Source of the DNA: Novosphingobium terrae
GTDB lineage: Bacteria > Pseudomonadota > Alphaproteobacteria > Sphingomonadales > Sphingomonadaceae
Direction: 5' to 3'
Assembly (NCBI RefSeq): GCF_017163935.1
Contig: NZ_JABVZR010000002.1
Location: 1,674,001-1,738,000, forward strand
DNA length: 64,000 bases
A program made the position numbers and the translations under genes. Positions 16,860 to 26,377 of the stretch are shown one piece after another (the first letter of the stretch is position 1; each line of letters starts with the position of its first letter). The notes under the pieces are model-generated. The model was given only the letters and a program-made list of their open reading frames with translations, had not been told where the DNA came from and ran no database searches.

Positions 16860-18809
16860 ATGACGAAGCTCAGCCTCCAGGCCAAACAGGATTTCCTTGA
16901 GAAGGAGGCAAGCACACGGGACCCTATCAAAGGGATCGCGGAATTTGTCTGGAATGCTCTCGATGCTGATGCGACACAGGTCAGTGTCGTCCTGGAGACC
17001 AATGGCCTGGGCGGAACTGTTGCGATCCGGATTTCGGATAATGGTCATGGTATCAGCGAGGAACGCGCCGTCCATGATTTCCAGCATCTGGGAGACTCGC
17101 ATAAACGGCGGGCCGTGCGCACCCGCACCCACGAGCGCGCCGTCCATGGTAAAGAAGGGCGTGGTCGCCTTAAATTCTACTCGATCGCCCGCCGCGCACA
17201 ATGGAGGACCGTGGCCGAAGCCAATGGGCAGCGACAGGCGCTGACCCTGACGATTCAGGCCAACGACCTGGAAAATGCCGACCTCTCCGAGATTGTGGAA
17301 ACCGATGTCCCAACCGGCACCACGGTCGATCTGTCCCCGCTCAAGGAGACGTTCGACAAGTTGTCGAGTCAGGATTCATTTCGCCAGTTCAGCACGATTT
17401 TTGCGCCCTATATCCTGCAATATCCGGACGTCGAGATTTCCTACAACGGCTTCACGGTCGACCCGCGCATCACAATCAACAAGATGCACGACATCCCGCA
17501 AGGGAAGATCGTATGCCCCGGCCGCACCATTGAGGATCTTCGCCTGAAGGTGATTGAATGGAGCACACCGACGGATAGCCGGCAGATCTTTTTCGGAGGG
17601 GACAACGGCATCGTTCTGGGCTCACAGGCTGCCTATGTACAGGCGCCCAGTTTCGTGTTTTCTGCTTATGCCTATAGCGCCTATTTTCGCGAACTGGCTG
17701 ACGCCAATCTGCTTGATCTTGAAGGTATCAACGACCCGGACTTTCTCTACGTCCTTGAGCATATTCGCGGCAATCTGAAGGATTACTTCCGCGAACGTCA
17801 GGCCGATATGGCAAAAGGCCTGATCCAGGAACTGAAGGAACAAGGCGCTTACCCTTACGAAGGCGAGCCGGACAATGAGGTGGAAAAGCGAGAAAGGCAG
17901 GTCTTCGATCTGGCGACCCATGCGGTATCATCCTATTCGCGCGAGTTCTCCAGGGCAGACAGCAGCGTCAAGCGGATGACGCTTGCCTTCCTCAAGGAGG
18001 CAGTCAAACATAACCCAGACGCGCTCTCGACGATTCTGCGCGCTGTTGTAAATCTCCCCAAGAGCCAGCAAAACGATTTCTCCGAGCTCTTGCAGCGTAC
18101 GGAACTGGGCAACATCATCTCGTCCTCCAGCCTCGTCGCCGATCGCGTCATGACCCTCCAGACCCTGAACTCGATGGTCTTCGAGCCCAAGTACCGCCAG
18201 TCCGCGAAGGAGCGTGGGCAGCTCGACGCGCTGGTGCGCGACAACACCTGGCTTTTTGGAGAACAGTTCCATTTCACCTTGCCCGAGGCTGGCCTCAGCC
18301 GGGTGATGGAACGGGTTGCCGAGGAGCGGACCGGCAAGAAGGGCCCTAAAAAGGACATCAGGAAACCGGACGGGAAAAGGGGGCGCGTCGACCAATTCCT
18401 TGGACGTGTCGTGCCCGGACCGGATCAGACCCGGCGGGAATACCTGCTTGTGGAACTAAAGCGCCCGTCCCTCAAGATCGGGCGCAAGGAACTCGACCAG
18501 GTCGAGGATTATATGAACTCACTGCGCAAGCTGCCCGACTTCTCCCATACCAACACGACCTGGCATTTCTACCTCGTCACCAGCGAATATGACGACAGTG
18601 TCGATGCACGGATCAATCAGTCAGGTCGTGCCCGCGGCATCGCCCAGACGGGAGAGAACTATACGCTCTGGGTCAAGACATGGGCGGAAATCCTTCGTGA
18701 GAGTGAGGCACGCCACCAATCCATTCAGGACAAGCTCAAGGTCGAGGTGTCTGACATCGACATCGAGAAGCGTATCAGCGCGCTTGCCCAGACCGTCATG
18801 AAATCCTGA
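16860..18809 (+). CDS. GHKL-type ATPase fused to a PD-(D/E)XK-like nuclease domain
   Basis: 649 residues. The N-terminal Hsp90/MutL/MORC-like ATPase shows E28...N32...D35 (GIAEFVWNALDAD), the adenine-binding DNGHGI (D60, G62, G64) and a glycine-rich lid GKEGRGRLKFYS (residues 97-108). A long middle region is mixed and helical. The C-terminus has RDNTWLFGEQFHF near residue 460, then D511 (RVDQFL) and E532-x-K534 (LVELKRP), the layout of PD-(D/E)XK nucleases such as the Shedu/DUF4263 group. An AGGA ribosome site precedes the ATG. ATP-dependent conformational change coupled to DNA cleavage is the natural reading, and phage or plasmid defence a plausible role. It is an isolated gene in an accessory stretch. 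Confidence 0.8.
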   Translation: MTKLSLQAKQDFLEKEASTRDPIKGIAEFVWNALDADATQVSVVLETNGLGGTVAIRISDNGHGISEERAVHDFQHLGDSHKRRAVRTRTHERAVHGKEGRGRLKFYSIARRAQWRTVAEANGQRQALTLTIQANDLENADLSEIVETDVPTGTTVDLSPLKETFDKLSSQDSFRQFSTIFAPYILQYPDVEISYNGFTVDPRITINKMHDIPQGKIVCPGRTIEDLRLKVIEWSTPTDSRQIFFGGDNGIVLGSQAAYVQAPSFVFSAYAYSAYFRELADANLLDLEGINDPDFLYVLEHIRGNLKDYFRERQADMAKGLIQELKEQGAYPYEGEPDNEVEKRERQVFDLATHAVSSYSREFSRADSSVKRMTLAFLKEAVKHNPDALSTILRAVVNLPKSQQNDFSELLQRTELGNIISSSSLVADRVMTLQTLNSMVFEPKYRQSAKERGQLDALVRDNTWLFGEQFHFTLPEAGLSRVMERVAEERTGKKGPKKDIRKPDGKRGRVDQFLGRVVPGPDQTRREYLLVELKRPSLKIGRKELDQVEDYMNSLRKLPDFSHTNTTWHFYLVTSEYDDSVDARINQSGRARGIAQTGENYTLWVKTWAEILRESEARHQSIQDKLKVEVSDIDIEKRISALAQTVMKS

Positions 18810-19156
18810 TTGTCGACAGGCTCATCACGAAATTTCCCATACCATGCCCAGTAGTGATTGGAGCTAACTCGTTGGCTCGGTGCTGTGTGCCGGCCCCCTG
18901 AACGAAAGGCGTCTACACTGCCCATCGGCGCGACAGGGGTCATGCCAGTCACCACAACCGTCCGGTCATCCAACGACAGTCCGCGCAGATATTATCCCCT
19001 GACCCGACGTCAAAAGCAGTTGGTTCTGGGTGGAAATGAATTCGAAAAGGCGTTGCCGGTCGTAGATCTGACCCGTTAATCTTCAGCTTGGCAAGCAACG
19101 GTATTGAGGTGCAATTATTCCATGCACCGCAGTGTGCTGGTTTGTTTGTGAATCTG
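18810..19156. other. Intergenic between convergent genes, no gene seen
   Basis: About 350 bases between two convergent stop codons. The open frames are short and lack family resemblance, and there is no clear terminator stem. Confidence 0.4.
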
Positions 19157-19834
19157 TTATGCTCTCTTATATGTTCCATCAAAGCGAACGTTGTTTCCAT
19201 AAACGCCAAAGTGGAAGTTTTGATTCACCGAGATATGTCCCGGTTCCAGAAAACGGATTGTTGTGATGCGAGTTTCGTCGTCGCGGGCATTTCCATGACG
19301 AAGTTCGAGAACGCCCGGGTCATGCATAACCGCCAGTTCTCCGACGATGCCCAAATTGGGACCTTGGGGTCGCTCTGCTCCCCAAAGAGCAGTTCCGCTT
19401 ACATAATAGAGGGCTAAACCTTCGTAGGTGTCGGGCAGCGGTGTGAGCAGAAGTTCGGCGCTGTCCGGACTGGACCCCAAACGGACATACTTTCCAGCAT
19501 AAGGGTCGACTGAAGGGGTCGTCAGTTCGCCAAAGTGAACGGGTTGTGAGAACGCAGACCCTAGCGAAGTCACCAGCTCCTCCTTGAAAGCCTTCACCTC
19601 GGTAATGGTCATCCCCTTTTTCTGGGATGGCCGGCTGTCATATTCATCATGATGGTTCAGACACAAAAATGCGAGATTGGTTTCGGCATTGTTCGAGTTG
19701 TCATGGTCGAGGTGAGCGATCTGGCCGCTCTTCAGACCCGTGTCACGATTAAGGCCGAAGCAAATACAGCAACGTCGCCTAGAGCTGAGAAGAATGCTTG
19801 TCTCGACTTGCTTTGAGATGGGCTTGCGGGTCAT
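19157..19834 (-). CDS. HNH endonuclease-domain protein
   Basis: About 225 residues. The N-terminal half is an HNH nuclease: a CCICFG knuckle, then GQIAHLDHDNSNNAETNLAFLCLNHHDEYD with the His-Asn-His core and C-x-x-H zinc ligands. The C-terminal 110 residues (from about SVDPYAGKYVRLG to GNNVRFDGTYKRA) form a beta-rich region I do not recognise; it could be a sensor or substrate-recognition module. The start is uncertain: ATG 19834 is the shortest that keeps the whole nuclease, and ATG 19861 is an alternative. It is on the opposite strand to the GHKL-nuclease gene and convergent with it. A restriction or defence role is inferred. Confidence 0.75.
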   Translation of the reverse strand: MTRKPISKQVETSILLSSRRRCCICFGLNRDTGLKSGQIAHLDHDNSNNAETNLAFLCLNHHDEYDSRPSQKKGMTITEVKAFKEELVTSLGSAFSQPVHFGELTTPSVDPYAGKYVRLGSSPDSAELLLTPLPDTYEGLALYYVSGTALWGAERPQGPNLGIVGELAVMHDPGVLELRHGNARDDETRITTIRFLEPGHISVNQNFHFGVYGNNVRFDGTYKRA

Positions 19835-19928
19835 GGCCGCTTCATATCCGTCCTGAGACATCAGGGCAATTGCTATGGGGGCACACCTGCAGACCGCTGC
19901 TAACTGAATTTGAATGTGTCCACGCCGC

Positions 19929-21432
19929 CTAGCTGCCAAGTGCCTGATCCAGGATCACGCAGGCATGGCGAAGATCCATGATCGCGGCATCGTAGATGCT
20001 GTCGAGCGTGGTGCCCCATCCCGACTTTGTCGCCTTTGGATCGAGGTTCAGGCGTTCGAGAGTGTCGGGGATCGTGTTGGGCGTCTTGCGATGGGTTGCC
20101 ACCTGAGGAAGGTCGGAGAGCGCGAAAAGCCATCTGACTGGTTGGTTGGACCGGGCGCCGTCTTCGTTGAAGCGGTCGAGGATGTCGGTGCGCGCCCCGG
20201 CCAGGTGCTGGCCGGTGATGTTGGCGAGGTCCGCGAGGCACAGCAGCCGATCGAGCAGCTTCAGGCGTCTGAATTTGTTCGTGTCGCTCTGCTTGCCGAT
20301 GGCGTTGACCAGCCGCCGCAGGGCTCTTTCCCCGAGCGCCTCGATGGCGACCTTGTCGAGTTCGAGGCAGCGCTGCAGTAAGTCCGCCTGCGTCATGTCG
20401 GTCGGGATATGGCGGGTGATGGCCTCCACGAAGGGGGCGTTCCACCAGCCGCTCCACTGTCGCTGGGCCGGGTCCATCCCGATGAAATCCACGGCCTCAA
20501 GATCATCGATGTCCAGCGCCCGTGCAAGGCGGACGAGCTGCTGGCCAAGGGCCGTCAGCGCGTCGGTCAGATCCTTCGCCCGTGTCGCGACATTGGGCTG
20601 GGCGCGCATCGTGGCCAGATCCTGGGGAGCGGGCGGTTCGACCGCGAAGCTGTGCCAGTGTCTGATGGTGCGCTCAGGCGCGCCCTCATAGAGCTTACGC
20701 GCTTCGAGCTGAAGCAGATCGCGCCCGATCCGTGTGACATAGTCGACGCTCCTTTGCGCACCGCAGGCGACGCCGGCTCGCTCGGGGCTGATCTCGAAAT
20801 CGGGCCTCCCCTCATAGGCCGCCAGCACCGCGTCGCGGACATAGACCATGTCGTCGCCGACGCTCAGCTGCCTTGCGTGCTGGTTCGTGAGGGGGAGCGG
20901 CAGGCCGGGCCATGCGAGGCCGTCGGTGTTGAGCGTATCGCCGGTGATGGGCAGGGGGCCGGGGCGGGCAAGGATGTGGGCGCCGCGCACTTCGACGTCA
21001 TAGCCATCTCGCCGCCCCCGGCGCAGGCTCATGCTCCTGTCCTTGAACACAAGGTCGAGATGGGTCTCGTCGCCCAGTGCGGCCTCGATTACATGATCGA
21101 CGGGGCCGGAGTGCAGTTCCATATAGACCTGCACCATGCCGCGCAGCGTCAGGTAATCCTGCAGGTGGTCGCGCGAGACCTGCACCCGTGCGGGCGTGAG
21201 ATGCGGCGTTTTGTAGAGGGGGGGCGCTGGTCTCGACATCGTCGCCCAATGTATGGAGCTTGCCGTCGAGCCGCTGCAGGTCGGCCGGTGAGACAAGAGC
21301 CGTCCAGGAACAGCGCAGGCCGTCATAGGGCGCCTCGAAACTGTGCATCTCGGCAACCGTGACCATGGGCTGGCTCCAGGGATCTTCCTCCGCGATATGC
21401 TTCAGGAGGTCGGGCCACCATGTGTCATCCAT
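19929..21432 (-). pseudogene. Large unknown gene split by a frameshift in a G7 tract
   Basis: Two overlapping frames read as one protein of about 500 residues. The N-terminal piece starts MDDTWWPDLLKHIAEED at 21432 and runs to GDDVETSAP. The second frame continues APPLYKTPHLTPARVQVS to the stop at 19929. The shift lies in seven consecutive Gs at 21218-21224; six would restore the frame. The downstream part is helical and rich in Leu and Arg (LTALGQQLVRLARALDIDDLEAVDFIG; LLDRLLCLADLANITGQHL). No family was recognised. It may be a true pseudogene, a phase-variable gene or a sequencing error. No membrane segments or signal peptide are present. Confidence 0.6.
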
Positions 21433-21609
21433 CAGGGATACCTCGCATAAAGGTCTGAAGTTGCCTGCCGACGTGTGCCGCGCGAAGGCGGGACAAGTCA
21501 ATCTGCAAGCTGTGCAGCGTTTGAGGGTGTACTGGCAGCCGTTACCTTCCGCACAGGTCGTTCAAGCAGCAGCAGGCAAAGGGCAGACTTAATTTAGGCC
21601 TCGAACCTC

Positions 21610-22188
21610 TCAGCTCCTTATCCCGCGCTCGCGACACCATTCATGTCTTTCGGCATAGTCGATCCACTCAACATGTCTGAGCCAAAAATCGAGGCCAAGA
21701 TCACTGGGGCAATCGCATTCGTAACGGACGGCATGATACCCATCGATCTCGCGGTCGGGCGACATTCCCAAGATGAGATAGCGTGCTGCACGCATGACCC
21801 AGTCTTCTTGCGGTCCCGACCTGATACGCCAGAATGCGGGTTCGGCCCGCAGCAAGCCTTCGTCGTCTATGATCGCCCGGCAATCATAGCGCAATGCCGT
21901 TCCGCCACGATGATAGGGCTGATCGCCGGCAACCAGACGGTACCATACATCCCATGTGCGGTTGGCCGCTTCCGGATCGACAGGCCCGCCAATCCTGGTT
22001 TTGGCATAGTCCGGAACGACGACATTGTGAATCTGCCTGGTGAAGGGATCCACCAGAACGCCCTGGATCAGGAGGTCCTGGTCCGGGCCACCTTGCGGCG
22101 GTTTGCCATGTTCCTGGTTACGGCGCTTGGAAAACAGGGATGTCAGGGAGAGTCTCATGACATGAGAATTGTCAACATCGTCAGGCAT
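21610..22188 (-). CDS. Hypothetical protein
   Basis: About 192 residues from ATG 22188; ATG 22158 is an alternative. Neither has a strong ribosome site. Early basic segment FSKRRNQEHGKPPQGG, then LVDPFTRQIHNVVVPDY, and a compact middle rich in acidic and aromatic residues (YDCRAIIDDEGLLRAEPAFWRI; YECDCPSDLGLDFWLRHVEW). Soluble, no signal peptide. Family not recognised. Same strand as the frameshifted gene and 177 bases upstream of it, so co-transcription is possible. The frame can be extended upstream to 22431 but that part looks like non-coding sequence. Confidence 0.5.
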   Translation of the reverse strand: MPDDVDNSHVMRLSLTSLFSKRRNQEHGKPPQGGPDQDLLIQGVLVDPFTRQIHNVVVPDYAKTRIGGPVDPEAANRTWDVWYRLVAGDQPYHRGGTALRYDCRAIIDDEGLLRAEPAFWRIRSGPQEDWVMRAARYLILGMSPDREIDGYHAVRYECDCPSDLGLDFWLRHVEWIDYAERHEWCRERGIRS

Positions 22189-22628
22189 GTCAACATATGG
22201 CGGTATTTTATTGGGTCTGGCTTCAATGTTGATATGAATAAGAGGGCTTGTTATTCGTAGTCGGTATAAGCATCGGTTGGTTGGCTGCGCATGAGATATA
22301 GCTTGGGTATGCTCTTTTGAGATAGATGCGGATCCATGGATGCTATGCTGTCCGCTGTTTGAAGGATAAATCCACTTATCGGCGTGCGTAGGATAGATCG
22401 CGGTGAGGGGCGCTGTCGCATTGCAAATCAACCACCCTGCGTCTTATGCAGCATCTGCGTGCTGCGTTGCCCCTCCTTTCTTGGCATGCATTGCGAAGAG
22501 GGTGTCCGGACAATGGATCGCTCCGTGGTCCGGTCATCTTTCCATTGCGATCCGCGGGATGATGCCTGGAAGATCTGGCATCCGGCTTCTTATCAGGTCG
22601 GGCCGAGCCATCACGGTTCGCACGACCT
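22189..22628. other. Intergenic, no recognisable gene
   Basis: About 440 bases of lower-GC sequence between the hypothetical gene and the highly structured GC-rich block ahead of ardC. Only short frames are visible. The left end of the integrated element may lie here or further left; no attachment repeat could be identified by eye. Confidence 0.35.
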
Positions 22629-22671
22629 GTGCCTGAGACCTTCATCTTCACACCGGACATGTTGGAGCCCT

Positions 22672-23005
22672 CGCGGCAAAGCCGCGATCGCGCTCTGGGG
22701 CGCCGCGAAGAACGGCGCCCCCGGGCCACGCGAAAGCGTGTCCCGGCCCTGCGGGTGGCGATCGCTGGGCCGAAGGGGGTGAAGGGTGATGTGGGCGCCG
22801 CGCCCTGCGGGCACGGCGGCGTCTTTGAAGGGGCGCCCCCGGAACGGGGGTGGGCGGCGCGCCCTTTTAGGCGGGCCCAGCCAGGCCGCAAGCCGGCCGC
22901 AAGCGACCGGCTCCTCCACTGACGTTCCGGCCCAGGGGTGCGGCCCGGCTTGATGGGCCCGCCTGAGGGCGCTTGTGCCGCCCACCCCCGCTCCGGGGGA
23001 GCCCA
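22672..23005 (+). ncRNA. Highly structured non-coding leader upstream of ardC (candidate RNA element)
   Basis: A chain of perfect short hairpins: CGCGGC-AAA-GCCGCG (22672-22686), GGGGCGCCG/CGGCGCCCC (22697-22721), CACGC-GAAA-GCGTG with a GNRA tetraloop (22727-22740), and CCCCC-GGAAC-GGGGG (22836-22850). A large imperfect inverted repeat also pairs about 22833-22879 with 22954-23003. The GAAA loop favours the + strand as RNA. Open frames crossing it have no ribosome sites. It ends 33 bases before the ardC start, so it may control that gene; a DNA-level role (transfer or single-strand promoter) is the alternative. Confidence 0.5.
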
Positions 23006-23037
23006 TGGGGGTTTTGGGTGGCGTTTGGAGCATAGCC

Positions 23038-23856
23038 ATGGTTGCACATCGCCAATCTCGCGCATGTGGCAAGGGCAGGGTGTCTGCCGAGAGGTCTGCG
23101 CATCATTCACAGGCCGGGGCGTGTCGTGAGGCTTCGGGGGAGCAGTCTTCCCGCGCCAATCTCTATGACGAAGTGACGGGCCGCATCATCGCGCAGCTTG
23201 AGGCCGGGTGCTTTCCTTGGGTTCAACCTTGGGGCAAGCCCGATGCTTCGGGCGCGGTGGTGGCCCCCGGCATGCCGCGCAATGCGGTGACCGGGCGGGG
23301 CTATTCGGGCGTGAATGTCCTGATCCTGTGGGGCGCGGTCATCGAGTATGGCTATCCCTCACAAAGCTGGCTCACCTTTCGGCAGGCACAGGAAGCGGGC
23401 GGCACCGTCAAGAAGGGCGAGCATGGCGTGACCGTGGTCTATGCCGACCGCTTCACCCCGGAAGCCGAGCGCGAAAGGGCGCAGGCCAGCGGCGAGGACG
23501 CCAAAACCATTCCCTTCTTGAAGCGTTTCACCGTCTTCAATGTCTCGCAATGTGAGGGTCTGCGCGAGGGGCTGGCCAGCGATCCGGCCCCCTTGCCGAT
23601 GGCCCGCATCGCGCCTGTGGGCGATGAGGTTATCGCCGCATCGGGGGTGGAATTCCACATTGGCGGCCCAAAAGCGTTCTATGCGCCCGGTGCCGATTAT
23701 GTGCAGGTGCCCCCGCCGCTTGCCTTCTTCGAGCCCATCAATTGGTATCGCACCGCGCTGCATGAACTGACCCATGCGACGGGCCACACGTCCCGGTTGG
23801 GTCGCAACATCCGGAACGCCTTCGGCAGCAAGGACTATGCCCGTGAGGAACTGGTG
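23038..23856 (+). CDS. ardC: ardC antirestriction protein, exon 1 (interrupted by group II intron)
   Basis: N-terminal 273 residues of an ArdC-type antirestriction protein, which protects incoming single-stranded DNA during conjugation. The ssDNA-binding ArdC N-domain is clear (NLYDEVTGRIIAQLEAG; PWGKP; GYSGVNVLILW; KKGEHG). The zincin-like metallopeptidase domain starts with HELTH at 242-246 and a further His at 250. A TTGGAG ribosome site precedes ATG 23038. The reading frame meets the intron after EELV at 23856 and resumes at 26429 in the correct phase (AEMGSAFL), so a spliced mRNA encodes a normal protein of 353 residues. ArdC is typical of the leading region of conjugative elements. Confidence 0.88.
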
Positions 23857-24497
23857 GTGCGCCGTGTCGGCGCGAATAAAGGAGTGAAGACATGTCTTCT
23901 GGATAGCTGGGAAAATCCATGCGTCCCCGACTTACCGGTGCCGGTGATGAGCCGGCTGAAATCCCGAAAGGGAAACGGGACCATAGCATGTCGGGAAAAG
24001 GCCCAAACTGCCGAAACCATCGTAGGTCGGGCGGGTCATCGCAAGGTGCGTACGGCGAAAGCTACACTGCCTGAACTCCAGTCCTCAGGGTTTTATCCTC
24101 GACGGCGGCGTAGCGATGGTTGCAACGCCGCACCGTGCAGAAACCGGTTTGCGCATGAGAACCGGTCAATGAAGGGAGTGTGGCAACCAAGCGCTCCCGG
24201 CCCAGTCGGCACGGCCTGCCCGCCATCGGTGGGATCAAAGGGACGAACGGAGCGCCTAACCGCATCGCATCTCCTTGTTCGCGTAAACACGGGATCGCCT
24301 AAATGGGAGCGTCAGCGACCCACATGGCGACAGAGCCGCCATAGTAGCCAAATGCCGGGGGTAATGCCCCGGACAGCCATCCTCGGATGGACGACAACGG
24401 ATGAAAGTTGCCGGGCAACCGGTGCGGGACTCCTCACTGGTCGGGTGAAGGGCGGCAGTGCTTGCGAGACTGGTCAGCCAACAGGGTGGGCGTGCTG

Positions 24498-26354
24498 ATG
24501 CTACCCGATACCTTGCAACGGCGACTGGAATCGATCCCAACCCTGTCGAGACAGGGCAAGCGGATCAATGGCTTGTCGCGTATGATGGCAGACCCGCTCC
24601 TGTGGGAGCAGGCCTATGCCGAGATCGCCTCCAACCGAGGCGCGCTCACGCCCGGCGTCACCGGCGAAACGCTCGACGGGTTCTCCCTAGAGCGGGTCGA
24701 ACGGATCATCGGGCAAATCACAAACGGCAGCTACCGCTTCGCCCCCGTGCGTAGGGTCTTAATCCCCAAGGCCAATGGGAAAACACGCCCACTGGGCATC
24801 CCAACGGCTAGCGACAAGCTGGTTCAGGCGGCGGTGAAGCTGCTGCTGGAACGCATATACGAGCCGGTGTTCTCACCGCACTCGCATGGCTTCCGGCGAG
24901 GCCGATCCTGCCACACCGCCCTTGAGCATATCAAGGACACCTGGACTGGCGTGAAATGGCTGGTGGACGTCGATGTCGTCGGTTTCTTCGACAATATCGA
25001 CCACAGCATCCTGATCGACCTGCTTAACAGGAAGATCGACGACAAGCGGTTCATCAGCCTGATCGAAGGGATGCTCAAGGCCGGTTACATGGAGGACTGG
25101 TCCTTCAACGCCACTTACAGCGGCACGCCGCAAGGTGGCGTCGTCTCTCCGATCCTCGCCAACATCTATCTGCACGAACTGGATCAGTTCCTGGCAGGGA
25201 TGAAAGCGCGGTTCGACCGGGGCAAACGAAGGGCCGATAATCCGCGATACCGTAACCTTACCATCGGCATGTACAAACGTCGCCTCCGGGTCGAGAAGCT
25301 GCTGAGCGAAGGCCGTGAGGCCGAGGCGCAGGCGGTCCTTGCCAAGATCCGGGAGATGGAGACGGAACGCTCCACCATGCCGTCGAAGAACGGGCTCGAC
25401 CCGAACTTCAAACGGCTGTTGTTCTGCCGTTATGCCGATGACTTCATCATTGGTGTGATCGGCTCGAAGGCGGATGCCCGAGATGTGATGGCGCAGGTGA
25501 CGGATTATCTCCGTCATTGCCTTCACCTCGAAGCGTCGCCGGAAAAGAGCAGGTTGAGCAAAGCGTCGAAGGGGACCACGTTCCTCGGCTACACGGTTAT
25601 CACCGTGACCGGGAGCAGGGTTCGGCGGACGAAGCTAGGAAGGCGGGTCGTGCGTTCGCGCGATCCGGCTGATCGCATTCACCTCCGCGTTCCGCACGAC
25701 CGGCTCGTGCGGTTCAATCAACGCAAGGGCTATGGTGACCTCGGGCGTCTGAAAGCGATGCACCGCCGGTATCTGGTCGACAGCTCGATGCTGGAGATCG
25801 TGCTGGCATACAACGCCGAGATGCGCGGGCTCGCCAACTATTACCGGTTGGCCTACGTTGCGAAGTTCAGCCTTCGCAAGCTGTGGTTCCTCTGGGAAAC
25901 CAGCCTGCTGAAAACGCTGGCGTTCAAGCTGCGGCTATCGGTCAATCAGGTCGCCCACCGTCTCAAGACACGGGATGGACTCGCCGTCCGCTTCAAAGTG
26001 GACGGGAAGGAACGGTCGGTTGCTGTCTTCAATCTAAAGCATATCGACCGGCTGCCGAACCTCGGGCCGAAAGTTGATCGCTGGGCAACCCCTCACTTCA
26101 CGAAGGGGCGCTCGGACGTGATGGATCGGCTTCGGGCAAAGCAGTGTGAATATTGTGGCTCGACCGAACATCCGTGTGAGGTTCACCATGCCCACCGCTT
26201 GGCGGACATGAAGAATACCCCGCTTTGGAAACAGGTCGCGGCGGCACGGCGGCGCAAACGCATCGTCCTCTGCCTGCCTTGCCACAAGGCGCTCCACGCC
26301 GGGCAACTCAAGCCGCTCGACAGCGGCGACATGCAAGCACGGAGAGCCGGATGA
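24498..26354 (+). CDS. ltrA: Group II intron reverse transcriptase/maturase with HNH domain
   Basis: 618 residues. It helps the intron fold and splice, and it reverse-transcribes and inserts it. The RT domain includes RVLIPKANGKTRPLGIPT, LLERIYEPVFSPHSHGFRRGRS, VDVVGFFDNIDH, GTPQGGVVSPILANIYL and the active site YADD (312-315). A maturase (thumb/X) region follows (MRGLANYYRLA). The C-terminal HNH endonuclease shows C550-x-x-C553, EVHHAHRLADM and CLPCHKALH. ATG 24498 gives the usual MLPDTLQRRLE-type start. It overlaps the stop of the frame continuing from ardC exon 1 (TGATG), so translational coupling is possible. The HNH allows second-strand cleavage of the target. Confidence 0.93.
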   Translation: MLPDTLQRRLESIPTLSRQGKRINGLSRMMADPLLWEQAYAEIASNRGALTPGVTGETLDGFSLERVERIIGQITNGSYRFAPVRRVLIPKANGKTRPLGIPTASDKLVQAAVKLLLERIYEPVFSPHSHGFRRGRSCHTALEHIKDTWTGVKWLVDVDVVGFFDNIDHSILIDLLNRKIDDKRFISLIEGMLKAGYMEDWSFNATYSGTPQGGVVSPILANIYLHELDQFLAGMKARFDRGKRRADNPRYRNLTIGMYKRRLRVEKLLSEGREAEAQAVLAKIREMETERSTMPSKNGLDPNFKRLLFCRYADDFIIGVIGSKADARDVMAQVTDYLRHCLHLEASPEKSRLSKASKGTTFLGYTVITVTGSRVRRTKLGRRVVRSRDPADRIHLRVPHDRLVRFNQRKGYGDLGRLKAMHRRYLVDSSMLEIVLAYNAEMRGLANYYRLAYVAKFSLRKLWFLWETSLLKTLAFKLRLSVNQVAHRLKTRDGLAVRFKVDGKERSVAVFNLKHIDRLPNLGPKVDRWATPHFTKGRSDVMDRLRAKQCEYCGSTEHPCEVHHAHRLADMKNTPLWKQVAAARRRKRIVLCLPCHKALHAGQLKPLDSGDMQARRAG

Positions 26355-26377
26355 TGGGAAACTATCACGTCCGGTTC
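26344..26377 (+). ncRNA. Group II intron domain V
   Basis: The 34-base catalytic hairpin starts GAGCCGGATG and ends CGTCCGGTTC, with a GAAA tetraloop and the catalytic AGC triad at 26345-26347. The intact core means the ribozyme could be active. Confidence 0.88.

Noticed and set aside
22611..23072. Open frames within the GC-rich structured block
   Set aside because: No start context on either strand and sequence dominated by hairpins; treated as non-coding.
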